A DNA stretch of 64,000 nt from Streptomyces pacificus (GTDB lineage: Bacteria; Actinomycetota; Actinomycetes; Streptomycetales; Streptomycetaceae): contig NZ_BLLG01000001.1 of assembly GCF_011766325.1 (NCBI RefSeq), forward strand, positions 434,001-498,000, read 5' to 3'. Of this stretch, positions 9,474 to 20,688 are shown one piece after another (position 1 is the first letter of the stretch; each line of letters starts with the position of its first letter). The notes below the pieces were generated by a model. It had not been told where the DNA came from. It did no database searches and saw only the letters and a program-made list of their open reading frames with translations. The position numbers and the translations under genes are program-made.

Positions 9474-10562
9474 TCACTCGGCGCGCACACCGACCTGGGA
9501 CCACGCCTTGACCACGGCCTCGCGCTCCTCGCCTCTGCCGTAGCGCGCCGTGGCCGCCGCGACCGTCTCCCCGGCGAAGTCGGTGAACGACGCGTCGGCC
9601 CGCAGCCCTCCCGAGGTCATCGTGTCGTACCAGATCCGGCCGGCCCGCTCCCACGCCTTGCCGCCCAGCTGGACGGCGAGCAGGTGGAAGGCGTGGTTGG
9701 GGATGCCCGAGTTGATGTGGACACCGCCGTTGTCCCGGCCGGTGCGGACATAGTCGGCCATCGTCGCAGGCTGGGGGTCCTTGCCGAGGACGTCGTCGTC
9801 GTACGCCGTGCCCGGCGCCTTCATCGACCGCAGCGCCACCCCGCCGACCCCGGGGGCCAGCAGCCCGGCACCGATGAGCCAGTCGGCCCGGTCCGCGGTC
9901 TGGCCCAGCGTGTACTGCTTCACCAGGGAGCCGAAGACGTCCGACACCGACTCGTTCAGCGCACCGGGCTGGCCGAAGTAGGCGAGGTTCGCCGAGTGCT
10001 GGGTGAAGCCGTGCGCCAGTTCGTGGGCGATGACGTCGACCGGCCCGGTGAAGTCGAGGAAGATCTCGCCGTCACCGTCGCCGAAGACCATCTGCTCGCC
10101 GTTCCAGAACGCGTTGCCGTAGTCCTCGCCGTAGTGCACGGTGGCGTCGAGCGGCAGCCCTGCGCCGTCGATCGAGTCGTGGCCGTACGCCGTCAGCAGC
10201 AGCTCGAACGTCGCGCCGAGGCCGGCGTACGCGCGGTTGACGGTGGCGTCCCGGACGGGCCCGTCGCCTTCGGAGCGCACCCGTGTGCCGGGCAGCACGG
10301 TCCTGTTCCCGGCGTCGTACAGGGTGCGCTGCGGGCCGGGGACGACCTCCTGGGCCGGGGGAGGGGCGCCGGTGACGGTGGTGAGGCGGCGGCCGGTGCG
10401 GTGCGCGGCGTCCGCCACCAGTGTTCGACGGGCCGCAGCGGCGACGGCCGGGTCACCGGCACGGGCCAGCCGGTCGAGCAGATGCGGCGGCACGATGCCG
10501 CAGAAGACGGGCATGGGGCGGGAGACGGGCATGAGGCGGGAAGCGGGCATGAAGGAGTCCAT
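9474..10562 (-). CDS. Protealysin-type M4 metalloprotease
   Basis: 362 residues from ATG 10562. Zinc metalloprotease of the thermolysin family: HELAH (about residues 180-184) supplies two zinc ligands and the catalytic Glu, and NESVSDVFG (E about 204) the third ligand. VHINSGIPNHAF carries the catalytic His region. Instead of a signal peptide and long FTP/PepSY propeptide there is a short N-terminus with IVPPHLLDRLA, the propeptide motif of protealysin-like enzymes. The exact start is uncertain: GTG 10598 and ATG 10550 are also in frame, and the repeated MP-x-S/V-R segment makes the choice hard. The emfourin gene follows. Confidence 0.88.
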   Translation of the reverse strand: MDSFMPASRLMPVSRPMPVFCGIVPPHLLDRLARAGDPAVAAAARRTLVADAAHRTGRRLTTVTGAPPPAQEVVPGPQRTLYDAGNRTVLPGTRVRSEGDGPVRDATVNRAYAGLGATFELLLTAYGHDSIDGAGLPLDATVHYGEDYGNAFWNGEQMVFGDGDGEIFLDFTGPVDVIAHELAHGFTQHSANLAYFGQPGALNESVSDVFGSLVKQYTLGQTADRADWLIGAGLLAPGVGGVALRSMKAPGTAYDDDVLGKDPQPATMADYVRTGRDNGGVHINSGIPNHAFHLLAVQLGGKAWERAGRIWYDTMTSGGLRADASFTDFAGETVAAATARYGRGEEREAVVKAWSQVGVRAE

Positions 10563-10721
10563 GTCCGGCAATGTGGCACTGCGCCGTGCAGTTGTCACCG
10601 GTTGCCACGATGACGGATCAAATAGAGTGATCTGTCATATCCGGGCGTTGCTGTTCGATCGTCCCGCATACTGAAACGGGGCCGGTGCCCGGGCCCGGGC
10701 TCCGCTAGGCTCATCCGCATC

Positions 10722-10748
10722 ATGCGTTTCGGGCTGCTTCTTCTTAGC

Positions 10749-10769
<21 letters not shown>
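10722..10769 (+). CDS. leuL: leuA leader peptide, 15 residues
   Basis: The short frame reads MRFGLLLLSRRGEGL. It has five leucines out of 15, four of them consecutive, and three use CTT, a rare codon in high-GC Streptomyces. It ends 114 bases before leuA and overlaps the first arm of a long hairpin. This is the classic design of transcription attenuation: ribosome stalling at Leu codons during leucine starvation would change which RNA structure forms. Confidence 0.75.
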
Positions 10770-12653
<1,884 letters not shown>

Positions 12654-12686
12654 CGCCCCCGGCCCCTCGGGGCCTCCCGCGGCCCG

Positions 12687-12721
12687 CCGAACCCCGCCAC
12701 CCGCACAGGGGCGGGGTTCGG
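12687..12721 (+). terminator. leuA terminator
   Basis: A perfect 12-bp GC-rich stem (12687-12698 with 12710-12721) and an 11-base loop, 33 bases after the leuA stop. Confidence 0.7.
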
Positions 12722-12824
12722 CCATGTCCGGGTGATGTGGCGTCCGGATACTGACGCCACCTCCGCGATGTGGCTAACATCACGTCAACGCGGCAATGTT
12801 GCCGGAGGGTCACGGAGGTGCGAC

Positions 12825-13544
12825 GTGCTGCCAGCCCGCGGACAGAGCGGCCGGAAACCGCCCATCCACGGCTATCGTGGACTTCGTGTCTTCGGGACGC
12901 GCACCTCGTGGACCACGGTCGGCGACGGCGAGTTCTTCTGCCCCGAATGCGGAGGGGACCGCAACTACCGCCGCCGCACCGGCCGTCGCCGCTTCACCGT
13001 CCTCGGGGTCCCCGTCCTCCCGCGCGGACACGCCGGTCCGGTCGTCGAATGCACCGCCTGCCACAGCCACTTCGGCACCGACGCCCTGGACCACCCCACC
13101 ACCGGCCGCTTCTCCGCGATGCTCCGCGACGCCGTGCACACCGTCGCGCTCGCCGTCCTCGCCGCCGGGGGAACCTCCGCCCGCCCGGTCCGGCGGACCG
13201 CGGTCGCCGCGGTCCGTGCCGCCGGGATCAGCGACTGCACCGAGGACCAGCTGACGGCCCTGGTGGAGGCACTCGCCGCCGACACCGGCCGCTTCATCGC
13301 CGACGCGGGACCCTGCGGCGCGGCCCTCGCCATCGAACTCCACGAGGCGCTGGAGCCGCTCACCCCGCATCTGGCCCCGGCCGGCCGCGAGTCGATCCTG
13401 CTGCAGGGCGCGGGCATCGCCCTCGCCGACGGGCCCTACACCCCGGCGGAGCGGGAGGTACTGACCACGGTCGGCAGCGCGCTGCAGCTGTGCGCCGACG
13501 ACACGGCACGCCTGCTCGCCGCCGCCCGCACGCCGTCCCCGTAG
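12825..13544 (+). CDS. TerB-like protein with zinc ribbon
   Basis: 239 residues, GTG with GGAGG six bases upstream. Near the N-terminus two CxxC pairs (FCPECGG and ECTACHS) form a probable zinc ribbon, with VLGVPVLPRGH between them. The rest (about 100-239) is an all-helical TerB-type domain with ALVEALAADTG and a terminal ADGPYTPAEREVL segment. TerB domains occur in tellurite-resistance and other stress or surveillance proteins, but the activity is unknown. No other ter genes are nearby, so it stands alone. Confidence 0.75.
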   Translation: MLPARGQSGRKPPIHGYRGLRVFGTRTSWTTVGDGEFFCPECGGDRNYRRRTGRRRFTVLGVPVLPRGHAGPVVECTACHSHFGTDALDHPTTGRFSAMLRDAVHTVALAVLAAGGTSARPVRRTAVAAVRAAGISDCTEDQLTALVEALAADTGRFIADAGPCGAALAIELHEALEPLTPHLAPAGRESILLQGAGIALADGPYTPAEREVLTTVGSALQLCADDTARLLAAARTPSP

Positions 13545-14285
13545 CCGTAGGGGCATCCCGGCCCCGGTCCCCGGCCTCTCGGCACGTACGCCGTCCAGCC
13601 GGACAACCGGCGCCGATCGGCATCCCGGCCGTGCGGCGTACGTCCGGCCGCGCGGTGCACGACGGCTGCCGACCGGCCGGATCTCCGTCGCCGTCTCCGT
13701 CGCCGCACGGAAGACCGTACGCCCGGCCCGGTCGGGAGGGAGCTCCGCGTGGGCAGAGTGCCCGGGAACGTGTGGACGCGGGCGCGAGCGGCACGGACCT
13801 GCCGGCGGCCCTCGGCGGCCCTCGACGGCCCTCGGCGCCCTCCGGCCCCGAGGCCGGCGGGGGAGCGGTGGGGAAGGACGGCCGGACGGGCGGCAGACGG
13901 GCACCCGGAACCGATCGGGCCGGCCCGTCGTCCTGGACAGTGATCGTCACCGGCCCACAGGCGTCGGCGGATGCCTCCGCCGGAGCCGGGCGCGGGGCCG
14001 GACAGCGGCCGCGCGCCCGGTCGACAGGCCGTGGACCGGCAGCACCGCGGGCCCGGAGGTTCGCGATGCAGACGCAGACGCAGACGCACGGGCACGAGGG
14101 GGGGAGCAGGCACCGGGGCAGACAGAGGCAGAAGCAGCCAGCCAGCCAGTCAGTCAGCACGCACGCACCGGGGGCGACGGCACCGCTCGGAGGAGGGGTG
14201 CCACGCGGCCGGAGGCGACCGCGGAACGCAGCGGTACCCGGCCGCATGCGGGCCGGGGCGCCGCAGACGAGAGGAAAGCACGACC
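13545..14285. other. 740-base region without a supported gene
   Basis: High GC. Several open frames exist, but none has a convincing start, domain or codon pattern. Positions about 14065-14165 hold short simple repeats (CAGACG units, then CAGC/CAGT units). The end holds GAGGAAAG at 14271-14278, the ribosome-binding site of the beta-lactamase gene. Confidence 0.5.
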
Positions 14286-15254
14286 TTGGAAACCTCACGG
14301 GCCCAACGGACCCGCCGCACACTGCTCACCGCCGGTGCGGCGGCCGCACTGGCCGCGAGCCTGCCCTCGGCCGCGGTGGCGGCCACGGAGCGACGGGACG
14401 GGCCATCCGCCGGCGGACCGCACGGCGCCGACCGGCACGGCAGGTCCCGAACCGACGGGATCTCCCTCCGTCTCAGCGAACTCGAGCGGACGCACTCCGC
14501 CCGGCTCGGAGTCTTCGCGCGCAACACCAGGACGGGCAGGACCGTGGCCCACCGCGCCGACGAACTCTTCCCCATGTGCTCGGTGTTCAAGACACCGGCC
14601 GTCGCGGCCGTCCTCAGGGACCTCGACCGCAACGGCGAGTTCCTCGGCAAGCGCATCCACTACACCGAGCAGGACACCGAGGAGTCCGGCTACGCCGTCA
14701 TCACCGGCCGTGCGGAGAACCTCGCCAACGGCATGACCGTGGAAGAGCTCTGCGACGCCGCGATCCGCTACAGCGACAACGCCGCGGCCAACCTCCTGCT
14801 GCGCGAACTCGGCGGCCCCTCCGCCGTCACCGGCTTCTGCCGCTCCCTCGGGGACGACGTCACCCGGCTCGACCGATGGGAGCCCGGGCTGAACTCGGCC
14901 GAGCCCTGGCGTGCCGAGGACACCACCGATCCGCGGCACATCGCCGAGACCTACTCCCGGCTCGTCCTCGGCGACGCACTCGCCGGCCCGGACCGGCAGC
15001 GGCTGACCGGATGGCTGCTGAACAACACCACCGGGACGCTGCGCCTGCGCGCGGGACTCCCCGACGACTGGACCCTGGGGGACAAGACGGGCGCCGGCGC
15101 ATACGGCACGAACAACGATGTCGGTATCGCCTGGACCCCCGACGGTTCCCCCGTCGTCCTCGCCGTCCTGACGACCAAGCCGCAACCCGATGCCGCCCCC
15201 GACAACGAACTGGTCGCCCGCACGGCCCAACTGCTCGCCGACGAACTCGGCTGA
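14286..15254 (+). CDS. Class A beta-lactamase, Tat-exported
   Basis: 322 residues. It would hydrolyse beta-lactams outside the membrane. The start is a rare TTG at 14286, chosen because GAGGAAAG is seven bases upstream and the protein then opens with a twin-arginine signal (RTRRTLLTAGAAAALAA, cleavage near AVAA at about 33). All class A motifs are present: S99-V-F-K102, S163-D-N, E199-P-G-L-N203 and K267-T-G. A cysteine directly precedes the active serine, as in several carbapenem-hydrolysing class A enzymes, but that does not settle the spectrum. No regulator gene is adjacent. Confidence 0.9.
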   Translation: METSRAQRTRRTLLTAGAAAALAASLPSAAVAATERRDGPSAGGPHGADRHGRSRTDGISLRLSELERTHSARLGVFARNTRTGRTVAHRADELFPMCSVFKTPAVAAVLRDLDRNGEFLGKRIHYTEQDTEESGYAVITGRAENLANGMTVEELCDAAIRYSDNAAANLLLRELGGPSAVTGFCRSLGDDVTRLDRWEPGLNSAEPWRAEDTTDPRHIAETYSRLVLGDALAGPDRQRLTGWLLNNTTGTLRLRAGLPDDWTLGDKTGAGAYGTNNDVGIAWTPDGSPVVLAVLTTKPQPDAAPDNELVARTAQLLADELG

Positions 15255-15423
15255 CAGCCTCCGCCCGGCGGCCTTTTCGTGCGCTGAGCCCCGAAATCCC
15301 CGTCCCGAGCGGGCGCGTCGGACGTCGCAGGGGCCAGAATGTCACCCACAGGTGCGGCGTGGGCACGGACCAGGGCGCCGGCCGCAGGGGAGAGGGAACC
15401 GGGACGGGGGAGGCGTGCTGCGC

Positions 15424-17721
15424 ATGCGTGCGACTGCCGTGCTGGTCACGGGATCGGCGCTGCTGCCGGTTCCCCTCGCGCTCGCCCTGCACGCGGCTGC
15501 CTGCGGCACGTCCGCTCCCTCCCCGCTCCTCGACCCGCCGGCGTCCTTCCTCTGGCCGCTCGCGGCAGCAGCGGCCGCGGGCGCCGCGGTGCGCCTGGCC
15601 CGGGGCCGGCGGCCCCGCGGGGTGCCGCCGGTCCCGGCCGCCGGCCCCGCGGCGCCCACCCCGGCCACCGCTCCCTCCCCGCCGGAACCGAGTGAACTCC
15701 CACCCCCCGTGGACCACTTCACCGGCCGGACCGCCGAGACCGAAGCGCTCCTGCGCCTGGTCCGGGCCGGCCACCGCGCCATCGCCGTGACCGGTGCGCC
15801 GGGCACCGGGAAGTCCGCGCTCGCCGTCCGCCTCGCCCATGAACTCGGGCCGCTGTTCCCCGACGGGCGGCTGTACGCCGAACTCGGCGGCGGTCACGGC
15901 GAACCGCCGCCGCCCGCCGCCGTGTTGTCCGGATTCCTCGCCGCCCTCGGCGCCCCCGGCGAGGAGCGGTCGGGCACGGTCGCCGACCTGACTGCCCGCT
16001 TTCGCGGCCGTACAGCGGGCCGGCGGATCCTGCTGCTCCTGGACGATGCGGCGGACGCCACGCAGGCCCGCGCCCTGCTGCCGGCGGGTGAGCACTGCCT
16101 GGCCCTCATCACCAGCCGCGACGCGCTCCGGAACCTGCCCGAGGCCGCGCCCGTCCCCCTCGGCCCGCTCACCGAAGCCGATGCGCTCGCCCTCCTCGCC
16201 GCCGTCGGCGGGGCCGCGGCCGGCTCCGCCGACACCGACCACGCGCGGACCGCCGTCCGTACCTGCGGGCTGCTGCCGCTCGCCGTCCGCGCCGCGGCGG
16301 GCGTGTCGCGCTCCCAGCCGGCCGGACGGCTGCCGGCCCTGGCGGCCCGCCTCACCGCCGAACGCGACCGTCTGCACCATCTGCGCATGGACCACCTCGC
16401 CGTCCGCGCCGCCTTCGAAACCGCCTACGCGGCATTCGGCGCGGCCGACCGGGCCCTGCTGCGCGCGCTCGGCGCCTGCCCGGCGGGCCGCGTCACCGTG
16501 CGGATCGCCGCCGCCGTCGCGGACCTCGACCCCGCCGAGGCACGGAGCGGCCTCCAGCGCCTCGCCGACGCCCAACTCGGCCGACCGGTCGGCCCCGAGG
16601 CGTACCGGCTGCACGACCTGGTCCGTATGCTCGCCGCGGAGCGCCTCGACCACGAAACGGCACCCGCCGACCGGCGGGCGGCATTCGCACGGATCCTGGC
16701 GGCCTGCACCGAGGACGCCGCCGCCCAGCGCAGCCGTGCTCAGGGCAGCCGTGCCCAGGGCAGCCGTGTCTGGGGCGCCGCAGAGCAGCTCGCCGTCCCC
16801 CGCCTCGTCCGCGCGGCCGTCCGTGAAGGACTGCCCGGCCACGCCCGTGCGCTCGCCGTCGCCGCCGACCCCTGGCTGGCCGGCCGGCCGGGGCAGGACC
16901 CACGCGCCGCCATGTGGACCGCCGTGCTCGAAGCGGCCCGCCGCTCAGGAGAGCAGGGCTGGGCGGAGCAGGCACTGCGCGGCCTCGGCTCCGCGTACGC
17001 GGAAGAAGGACGGCTCGACCAGGCCGTGGACCATCTGCGCATGGCGGCGGGCCTCGGCCCGCACGCCGCCGTGCGCACCGGGCAGGCCACCACCCGGCGG
17101 CTGCTGGGGGTGGTCCTGCACGACGCGGGCCGCTATGAGGAGGCCCTGCGGGAGCTGAACACCGCCGCGCAGGACTGCCGGGAGGCGGGTGACACCGAGG
17201 CCGAGGCGGAGGCCCTGCTCCGCCTCGGCGCGCTCCACCTGGACAGGCGCCGCCCCGACGAGGCCATCGACTGCCTGGAGCGGGCGCTGCCTCTGCTCGC
17301 CCGCCACCGCGGCGGCGACCCGGTGGCGCTCGCCGACACCCGGCGCCGACTCGGCACGGCCTACGCCCAGGCCGGTGGTCTCGTGCCCGGTGAGCGCCAT
17401 CTGCGTGCCGCTCTCGCGCTCTACCGCCGGGAAGGCCAGTCGGCGGGGGAGGGCAGGGCGCTGAGCGAGCTGGGGCGCCTGGAAGAGCGGCGCGGCGCCC
17501 ACGGCGCGGGAGTGGAACTGCACCGCGCGGCGCTGGCCGCCTTCGAACACGCCGGTCTCGGCGCCGGGGTCGCGTCGTCCGCCGAGGCGGTGGGCGACAG
17601 CCTGCTGCTGCAGGGGGACCCGTCGGGGGCCGGCGTGGAGTACCGCAGGGCCGCCGACGCCCACCGACTGCTGGGTGATCATGTCCGCGAGGCCGAGGTC
17701 CGGCGCAAGCTCGGGGTCTGA
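15424..17721 (+). CDS. Membrane-anchored STAND (NB-ARC-like) ATPase with TPRs
   Basis: 765 residues. ATG 15424 has GGGGGAGG at a good distance; GTG 15415 is too close to it. Two hydrophobic segments (about 4-26 and 42-58) and a Pro/Ala linker (66-95) precede an NTPase core with Walker A GAPGTGKS (124-131) and Walker B ILLLLDD (202-208). A winged-helix-like region follows (about 330-420), then tetratricopeptide repeats (about 500-760). The architecture resembles the AfsR/SARP STAND proteins without the DNA-binding domain. A 15-bp tandem repeat encodes SRAQG units near residue 437. The role is unknown; signalling from the membrane is an inference. Confidence 0.8.
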   Translation: MRATAVLVTGSALLPVPLALALHAAACGTSAPSPLLDPPASFLWPLAAAAAAGAAVRLARGRRPRGVPPVPAAGPAAPTPATAPSPPEPSELPPPVDHFTGRTAETEALLRLVRAGHRAIAVTGAPGTGKSALAVRLAHELGPLFPDGRLYAELGGGHGEPPPPAAVLSGFLAALGAPGEERSGTVADLTARFRGRTAGRRILLLLDDAADATQARALLPAGEHCLALITSRDALRNLPEAAPVPLGPLTEADALALLAAVGGAAAGSADTDHARTAVRTCGLLPLAVRAAAGVSRSQPAGRLPALAARLTAERDRLHHLRMDHLAVRAAFETAYAAFGAADRALLRALGACPAGRVTVRIAAAVADLDPAEARSGLQRLADAQLGRPVGPEAYRLHDLVRMLAAERLDHETAPADRRAAFARILAACTEDAAAQRSRAQGSRAQGSRVWGAAEQLAVPRLVRAAVREGLPGHARALAVAADPWLAGRPGQDPRAAMWTAVLEAARRSGEQGWAEQALRGLGSAYAEEGRLDQAVDHLRMAAGLGPHAAVRTGQATTRRLLGVVLHDAGRYEEALRELNTAAQDCREAGDTEAEAEALLRLGALHLDRRRPDEAIDCLERALPLLARHRGGDPVALADTRRRLGTAYAQAGGLVPGERHLRAALALYRREGQSAGEGRALSELGRLEERRGAHGAGVELHRAALAAFEHAGLGAGVASSAEAVGDSLLLQGDPSGAGVEYRRAADAHRLLGDHVREAEVRRKLGV

Positions 17722-17922
17722 GCAGGGCGGATGCGTTCCGCTCACCCGCCGGCTCACCTCGCGGGCCGGGGTTCGTTTTCGGCCTGATGATGGCATGTTC
17801 CGCCAACTCCTCTCCACGGCCCTCTCACCCTGGGTAGCGTTCGCGTCACCTGTCGGCCGCGCGGTCAGTCCGTCCGTGCACCGGCATCCGACCGTATGCA
17901 CTGATGAGGAGTGAGCGCAGCG

Positions 17923-18297
17923 ATGGCCAACGTGGAGACTTCCCTGAAAGAGTCCATGACATCGATCGAGGGGGCGCTGGGGGTGGCGCTCGTGGACTAC
18001 ACCAGCGGGATGGCTCTGGGAACCCTGGGCGGCGGCAAGGACCTCGACCTGGCGGTGGCCGCGGCCGGCAACACGGACGTGATCCGTGCCAAGACCCGCA
18101 CCATGGAGCACCTCGGACTCACCGACGACATCGACGACATCCTGATCACCCTCGGCACCCAGTACCACCTCATAAGGCTGCTGAAGGGCCGCGGAGGCAA
18201 CGGCCTCTTCCTGTACCTGGTCCTCGACAAGGGCAACGCCAACCTCGCCATGGCCCGCCACCAGCTCAAGCGCATCGAAGCCGACCTCGAGCTGTAG
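17923..18297 (+). CDS. Roadblock/LC7-like conserved Streptomyces protein
   Basis: 124 residues, ATG 17923 with GAGGAG 11 bases upstream. The GVALVDYTSGMALGTLGGG stretch at residues about 20-38, followed by a long helix and further strands (DDILITLGTQYHLI, LFLYLVLDK), fits the small alpha/beta roadblock fold. In Streptomyces such proteins modulate small GTPases and sensor kinases. No MglA-type GTPase or kinase lies beside it, and the next gene is an ArsR regulator. The assignment is by fold pattern only. Confidence 0.65.
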   Translation: MANVETSLKESMTSIEGALGVALVDYTSGMALGTLGGGKDLDLAVAAAGNTDVIRAKTRTMEHLGLTDDIDDILITLGTQYHLIRLLKGRGGNGLFLYLVLDKGNANLAMARHQLKRIEADLEL

Positions 18298-18330
18298 CGC
18301 CCTGACGATCTTCTCGTCTCCGGCTGCCCA

Positions 18331-18354
18331 CGAATTGAAGAAATCTGCAATTCG
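18331..18354. promoter_or_regulatory. Dyad CGAATTG-N10-CAATTCG
   Basis: A perfect 7-base inverted repeat with a 10-base centre, 90 bases before the ArsR gene in an AT-richer patch. It could be the operator of that repressor or a weak hairpin after the roadblock gene. Confidence 0.4.
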
Positions 18355-18444
18355 CGAGATCCCGATGGGCTGAACCCTCTGGGAGGGGGGCGCCCGGAGG
18401 CGGGAGGATCGGCCCGTAATCGTCGATTCACCAGGAGCGATCAC

Positions 18445-18777
18445 ATGCAGGTACCGCTGTACCAGGCCAAGGCGGAGTTCTTCCGCATGCTCGGGCACCC
18501 CGTCCGCATCAGGGTGCTGGAGCTTCTGCAGAACGGTCCGGTCCCAGTGCGCGACCTGCTCACGGCCATCGAGGTCGAACCGTCCAACCTCTCCCAGCAA
18601 CTGGCCGTGCTGCGCCGCTCCGGCATCGTGGTGTCGATACGCGACGGCTCGACCGTCAGCTACGCCCTCGCCGGTGGCGACGTCGCGGAACTGCTGCGCG
18701 CGGCGCGCCGGATCCTCACCGAACTCCTCGTGGGCCAGAACGAACTCCTGGAGGAACTCCGCCAGGCCGACGTATGA
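18445..18777 (+). CDS. ArsR-family winged-helix regulator
   Basis: 110 residues, ATG with AGGAG seven bases upstream. The domain has the ArsR/SmtB layout: FRMLGHPVRIRVLELLQNG, the recognition region EPSNLSQQLAVLRRSGIVVS, then the wing and a dimerising C-terminal helix. The alpha-3 metal-site motif ELCVCDL is replaced by PVPVRDL, and there are no cysteines, so it is not a classical metal sensor. No transporter or enzyme target is adjacent. The dyad at 18331-18354 is a candidate binding site. Confidence 0.85.
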   Translation: MQVPLYQAKAEFFRMLGHPVRIRVLELLQNGPVPVRDLLTAIEVEPSNLSQQLAVLRRSGIVVSIRDGSTVSYALAGGDVAELLRAARRILTELLVGQNELLEELRQADV

Positions 18778-18849
18778 GACGGGCCGGCCGGGGCGGCGGC
18801 CCACCGGACCCGCCCCGGTACCGCCCGGCCGGTGCGGGACAATGGCCCC

Positions 18850-19713
18850 ATGACCCTGTTCCGCGACGACGGCATCGTGCTGCGCACCCAGAAGCTGGGC
18901 GAGGCGGACCGCATCATCACGATCCTCACCCGCGGGCACGGGCGGGTTCGCGCCGTCGCCCGCGGAGTGCGCCGCACCAAGTCGAAGTTCGGCGCCCGCC
19001 TCGAACCGTTCTCACACGTCGACGTGCAGTTCTTCGCCCGCGGCAGTGACCTGGTCGGCCGCGGCCTGCCGCTGTGCACCCAGTGCGAGACCATCGCCCC
19101 GTACGGCAGCGGCATCGTCACCGACTACGCCCGCTACACCTCGGGCACCGCCATGCTGGAGACCGCGGAACGCTTCACCGACCACGAGGGCGAGCCGTCC
19201 GTCCAGCAGTATCTGCTGCTGGTCGGCGGGCTGCGCACCCTCGCCCGCGGAGAGCACCCGCCGCACCTCGTCCTCGACGCGTTCCTGCTGCGCTCCCTTG
19301 CCGTCAACGGCTACGCTCCGTCGTTCTCCCACTGCGCGCGCTGCGGGATGCCCGGGCCGAACCGGTTCTTCTCCGCCGCCGGGGGCGGCGTCGTCTGCGG
19401 CGACTGCCGCGTCCCCGGCAGCGTCGTACCCTCCGCCGAGGCGATCGGCCTGCTCGGTGCGCTGCTGACCGGGGACTGGGACACCGCGGAGGCGTGCGAG
19501 GCGCGCCACGTCAGGGAAGGCAGCGCACTGGTGTCCGCCTATCTGCACTGGCACCTGGAACGCGGCCTGCGCTCGCTGCGGTACGTGGAGAAGCACTCCG
19601 GGAAGCACGCAGGCGGGCACCCCGACAAGCGCCCCGGCGCCTACCCCGACAGCATGCCGACAAGCATGCCCACGAACATGCCGACGAACATGCCGACAAG
19701 CACGCCGAGATGA
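18850..19713 (+). CDS. recO: DNA repair protein RecO
   Basis: 287 residues from ATG 18850. RecO works with RecF/RecR to load RecA in gap repair. The N-terminal OB fold ([20 protein letters not shown]) and a C-terminal zinc finger, with cysteine pairs at HCARCG and VVCGDC, are visible. After the normal end near residue 248 there is a 40-residue tail rich in His, Lys and Gly that ends in a run of MPT-S/N units encoded by a 12-bp tandem repeat. The tail is probably dispensable. It lies 16 bases before uppS. Confidence 0.93.
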   Translation: MTLFRDDGIVLRTQKLGEADRIITILTRGHGRVRAVARGVRRTKSKFGARLEPFSHVDVQFFARGSDLVGRGLPLCTQCETIAPYGSGIVTDYARYTSGTAMLETAERFTDHEGEPSVQQYLLLVGGLRTLARGEHPPHLVLDAFLLRSLAVNGYAPSFSHCARCGMPGPNRFFSAAGGGVVCGDCRVPGSVVPSAEAIGLLGALLTGDWDTAEACEARHVREGSALVSAYLHWHLERGLRSLRYVEKHSGKHAGGHPDKRPGAYPDSMPTSMPTNMPTNMPTSTPR

Positions 19714-19729
19714 AGTGAGTGTGACCCCC

Positions 19730-20569
19730 ATGGCACGAAGCGGAATCCTGGGACGATCCCGCCGCGAGTACAAGGTCCCCGAGCCGCACCCGTCCGGGGC
19801 GCTCCCCCCGAGGCTCCCCGCCGACCTCGTGCCGAAGCACGTCGCCGTCGTCATGGACGGCAACGGGCGCTGGGCCAGGGAGCGCGGTCTGCCGCGCACC
19901 GAGGGCCACAAGGTCGGCGAGGGCGTCGTGCTCGACGTACTCAAGGGCTGTCTGGAGATGGGCGTCAGGAACCTCTCCCTGTACGCCTTCTCCACCGAGA
20001 ACTGGAAGCGCTCCCCGGAGGAGGTGCGCTTCCTGATGAACTTCAACCGGGACGTCATCCGCCGCCGCCGCGACGAGATGGACGCACTCGGCATCCGTAT
20101 CCGCTGGGTCGGCCGCATGCCCAAGATGTGGAAGTCCGTCGTCCAGGAACTCCAGGTCGCCCAGGAGCAGACCAGGGCCAACGACGCCATGACGCTCTAC
20201 TTCTGCGTCAACTACGGCGGGCGCGCCGAGATCGCCGACGCCGCGAAGAAGATCGCCGAGGACGTGGCCGCCGGCCGACTCGACCCCTCCAAGGTCAGCG
20301 AGAAGACGCTGCAGAAGTACCTGTACTACCCCGACATGCCGGACGTCGACCTCTTCCTCCGGCCGAGCGGCGAGCAGCGCACCTCCAACTACCTCATCTG
20401 GCAGAGCAGTTACGCCGAGATGGTCTTCCAGGACGTGCTGTGGCCCGACTTCGACCGCCGCGACCTGTGGCGTGCGTGCCTGGAGTACGCCCAGCGCGAC
20501 CGCCGCTTCGGGGGCGCCGTCCCCAATGAGGAACTCGCCCGCATCGAGAAGGAACTCGACAAGAGGTAG
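19730..20569 (+). CDS. uppS: Isoprenyl transferase (undecaprenyl diphosphate synthase family)
   Basis: 279 residues from ATG 19730; an in-frame GTG at 19715 would add five. Cytosolic cis-prenyltransferase that elongates isopentenyl units to the lipid carrier for peptidoglycan. The signature [13 protein letters not shown] contains the catalytic Asp; STENW and the C-terminal [14 protein letters not shown] (isopentenyl-diphosphate binding) are intact. Streptomyces carry more than one such enzyme, so the exact chain length is not certain. It follows recO closely, a conserved actinobacterial order. Confidence 0.92.
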   Translation: MARSGILGRSRREYKVPEPHPSGALPPRLPADLVPKHVAVVMDGNGRWARERGLPRTEGHKVGEGVVLDVLKGCLEMGVRNLSLYAFSTENWKRSPEEVRFLMNFNRDVIRRRRDEMDALGIRIRWVGRMPKMWKSVVQELQVAQEQTRANDAMTLYFCVNYGGRAEIADAAKKIAEDVAAGRLDPSKVSEKTLQKYLYYPDMPDVDLFLRPSGEQRTSNYLIWQSSYAEMVFQDVLWPDFDRRDLWRACLEYAQRDRRFGGAVPNEELARIEKELDKR

Positions 20570-20688
20570 ACCCCGCACACGCGCGGCGGGAAGACCGCAC
20601 GGACACCGCCGCCCGCACCGGCACACCCCGCGACGAGCCCCGTGAACGAGCTTCATGAGGAGCCCCACGACAGGCACCGGACGGCGCA

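Noticed and set aside
13545-14285. Several 60-200-codon frames between the TerB-like and beta-lactamase genes
   Set aside because: No ribosome-binding site with a sensible start, low-complexity translations and no family resemblance.
12770-15790. A 1006-codon plus-strand frame crossing the TerB and beta-lactamase genes
   Set aside because: Composition is Arg/Pro-rich, with no domain, and it overlaps two well-supported genes in other frames.
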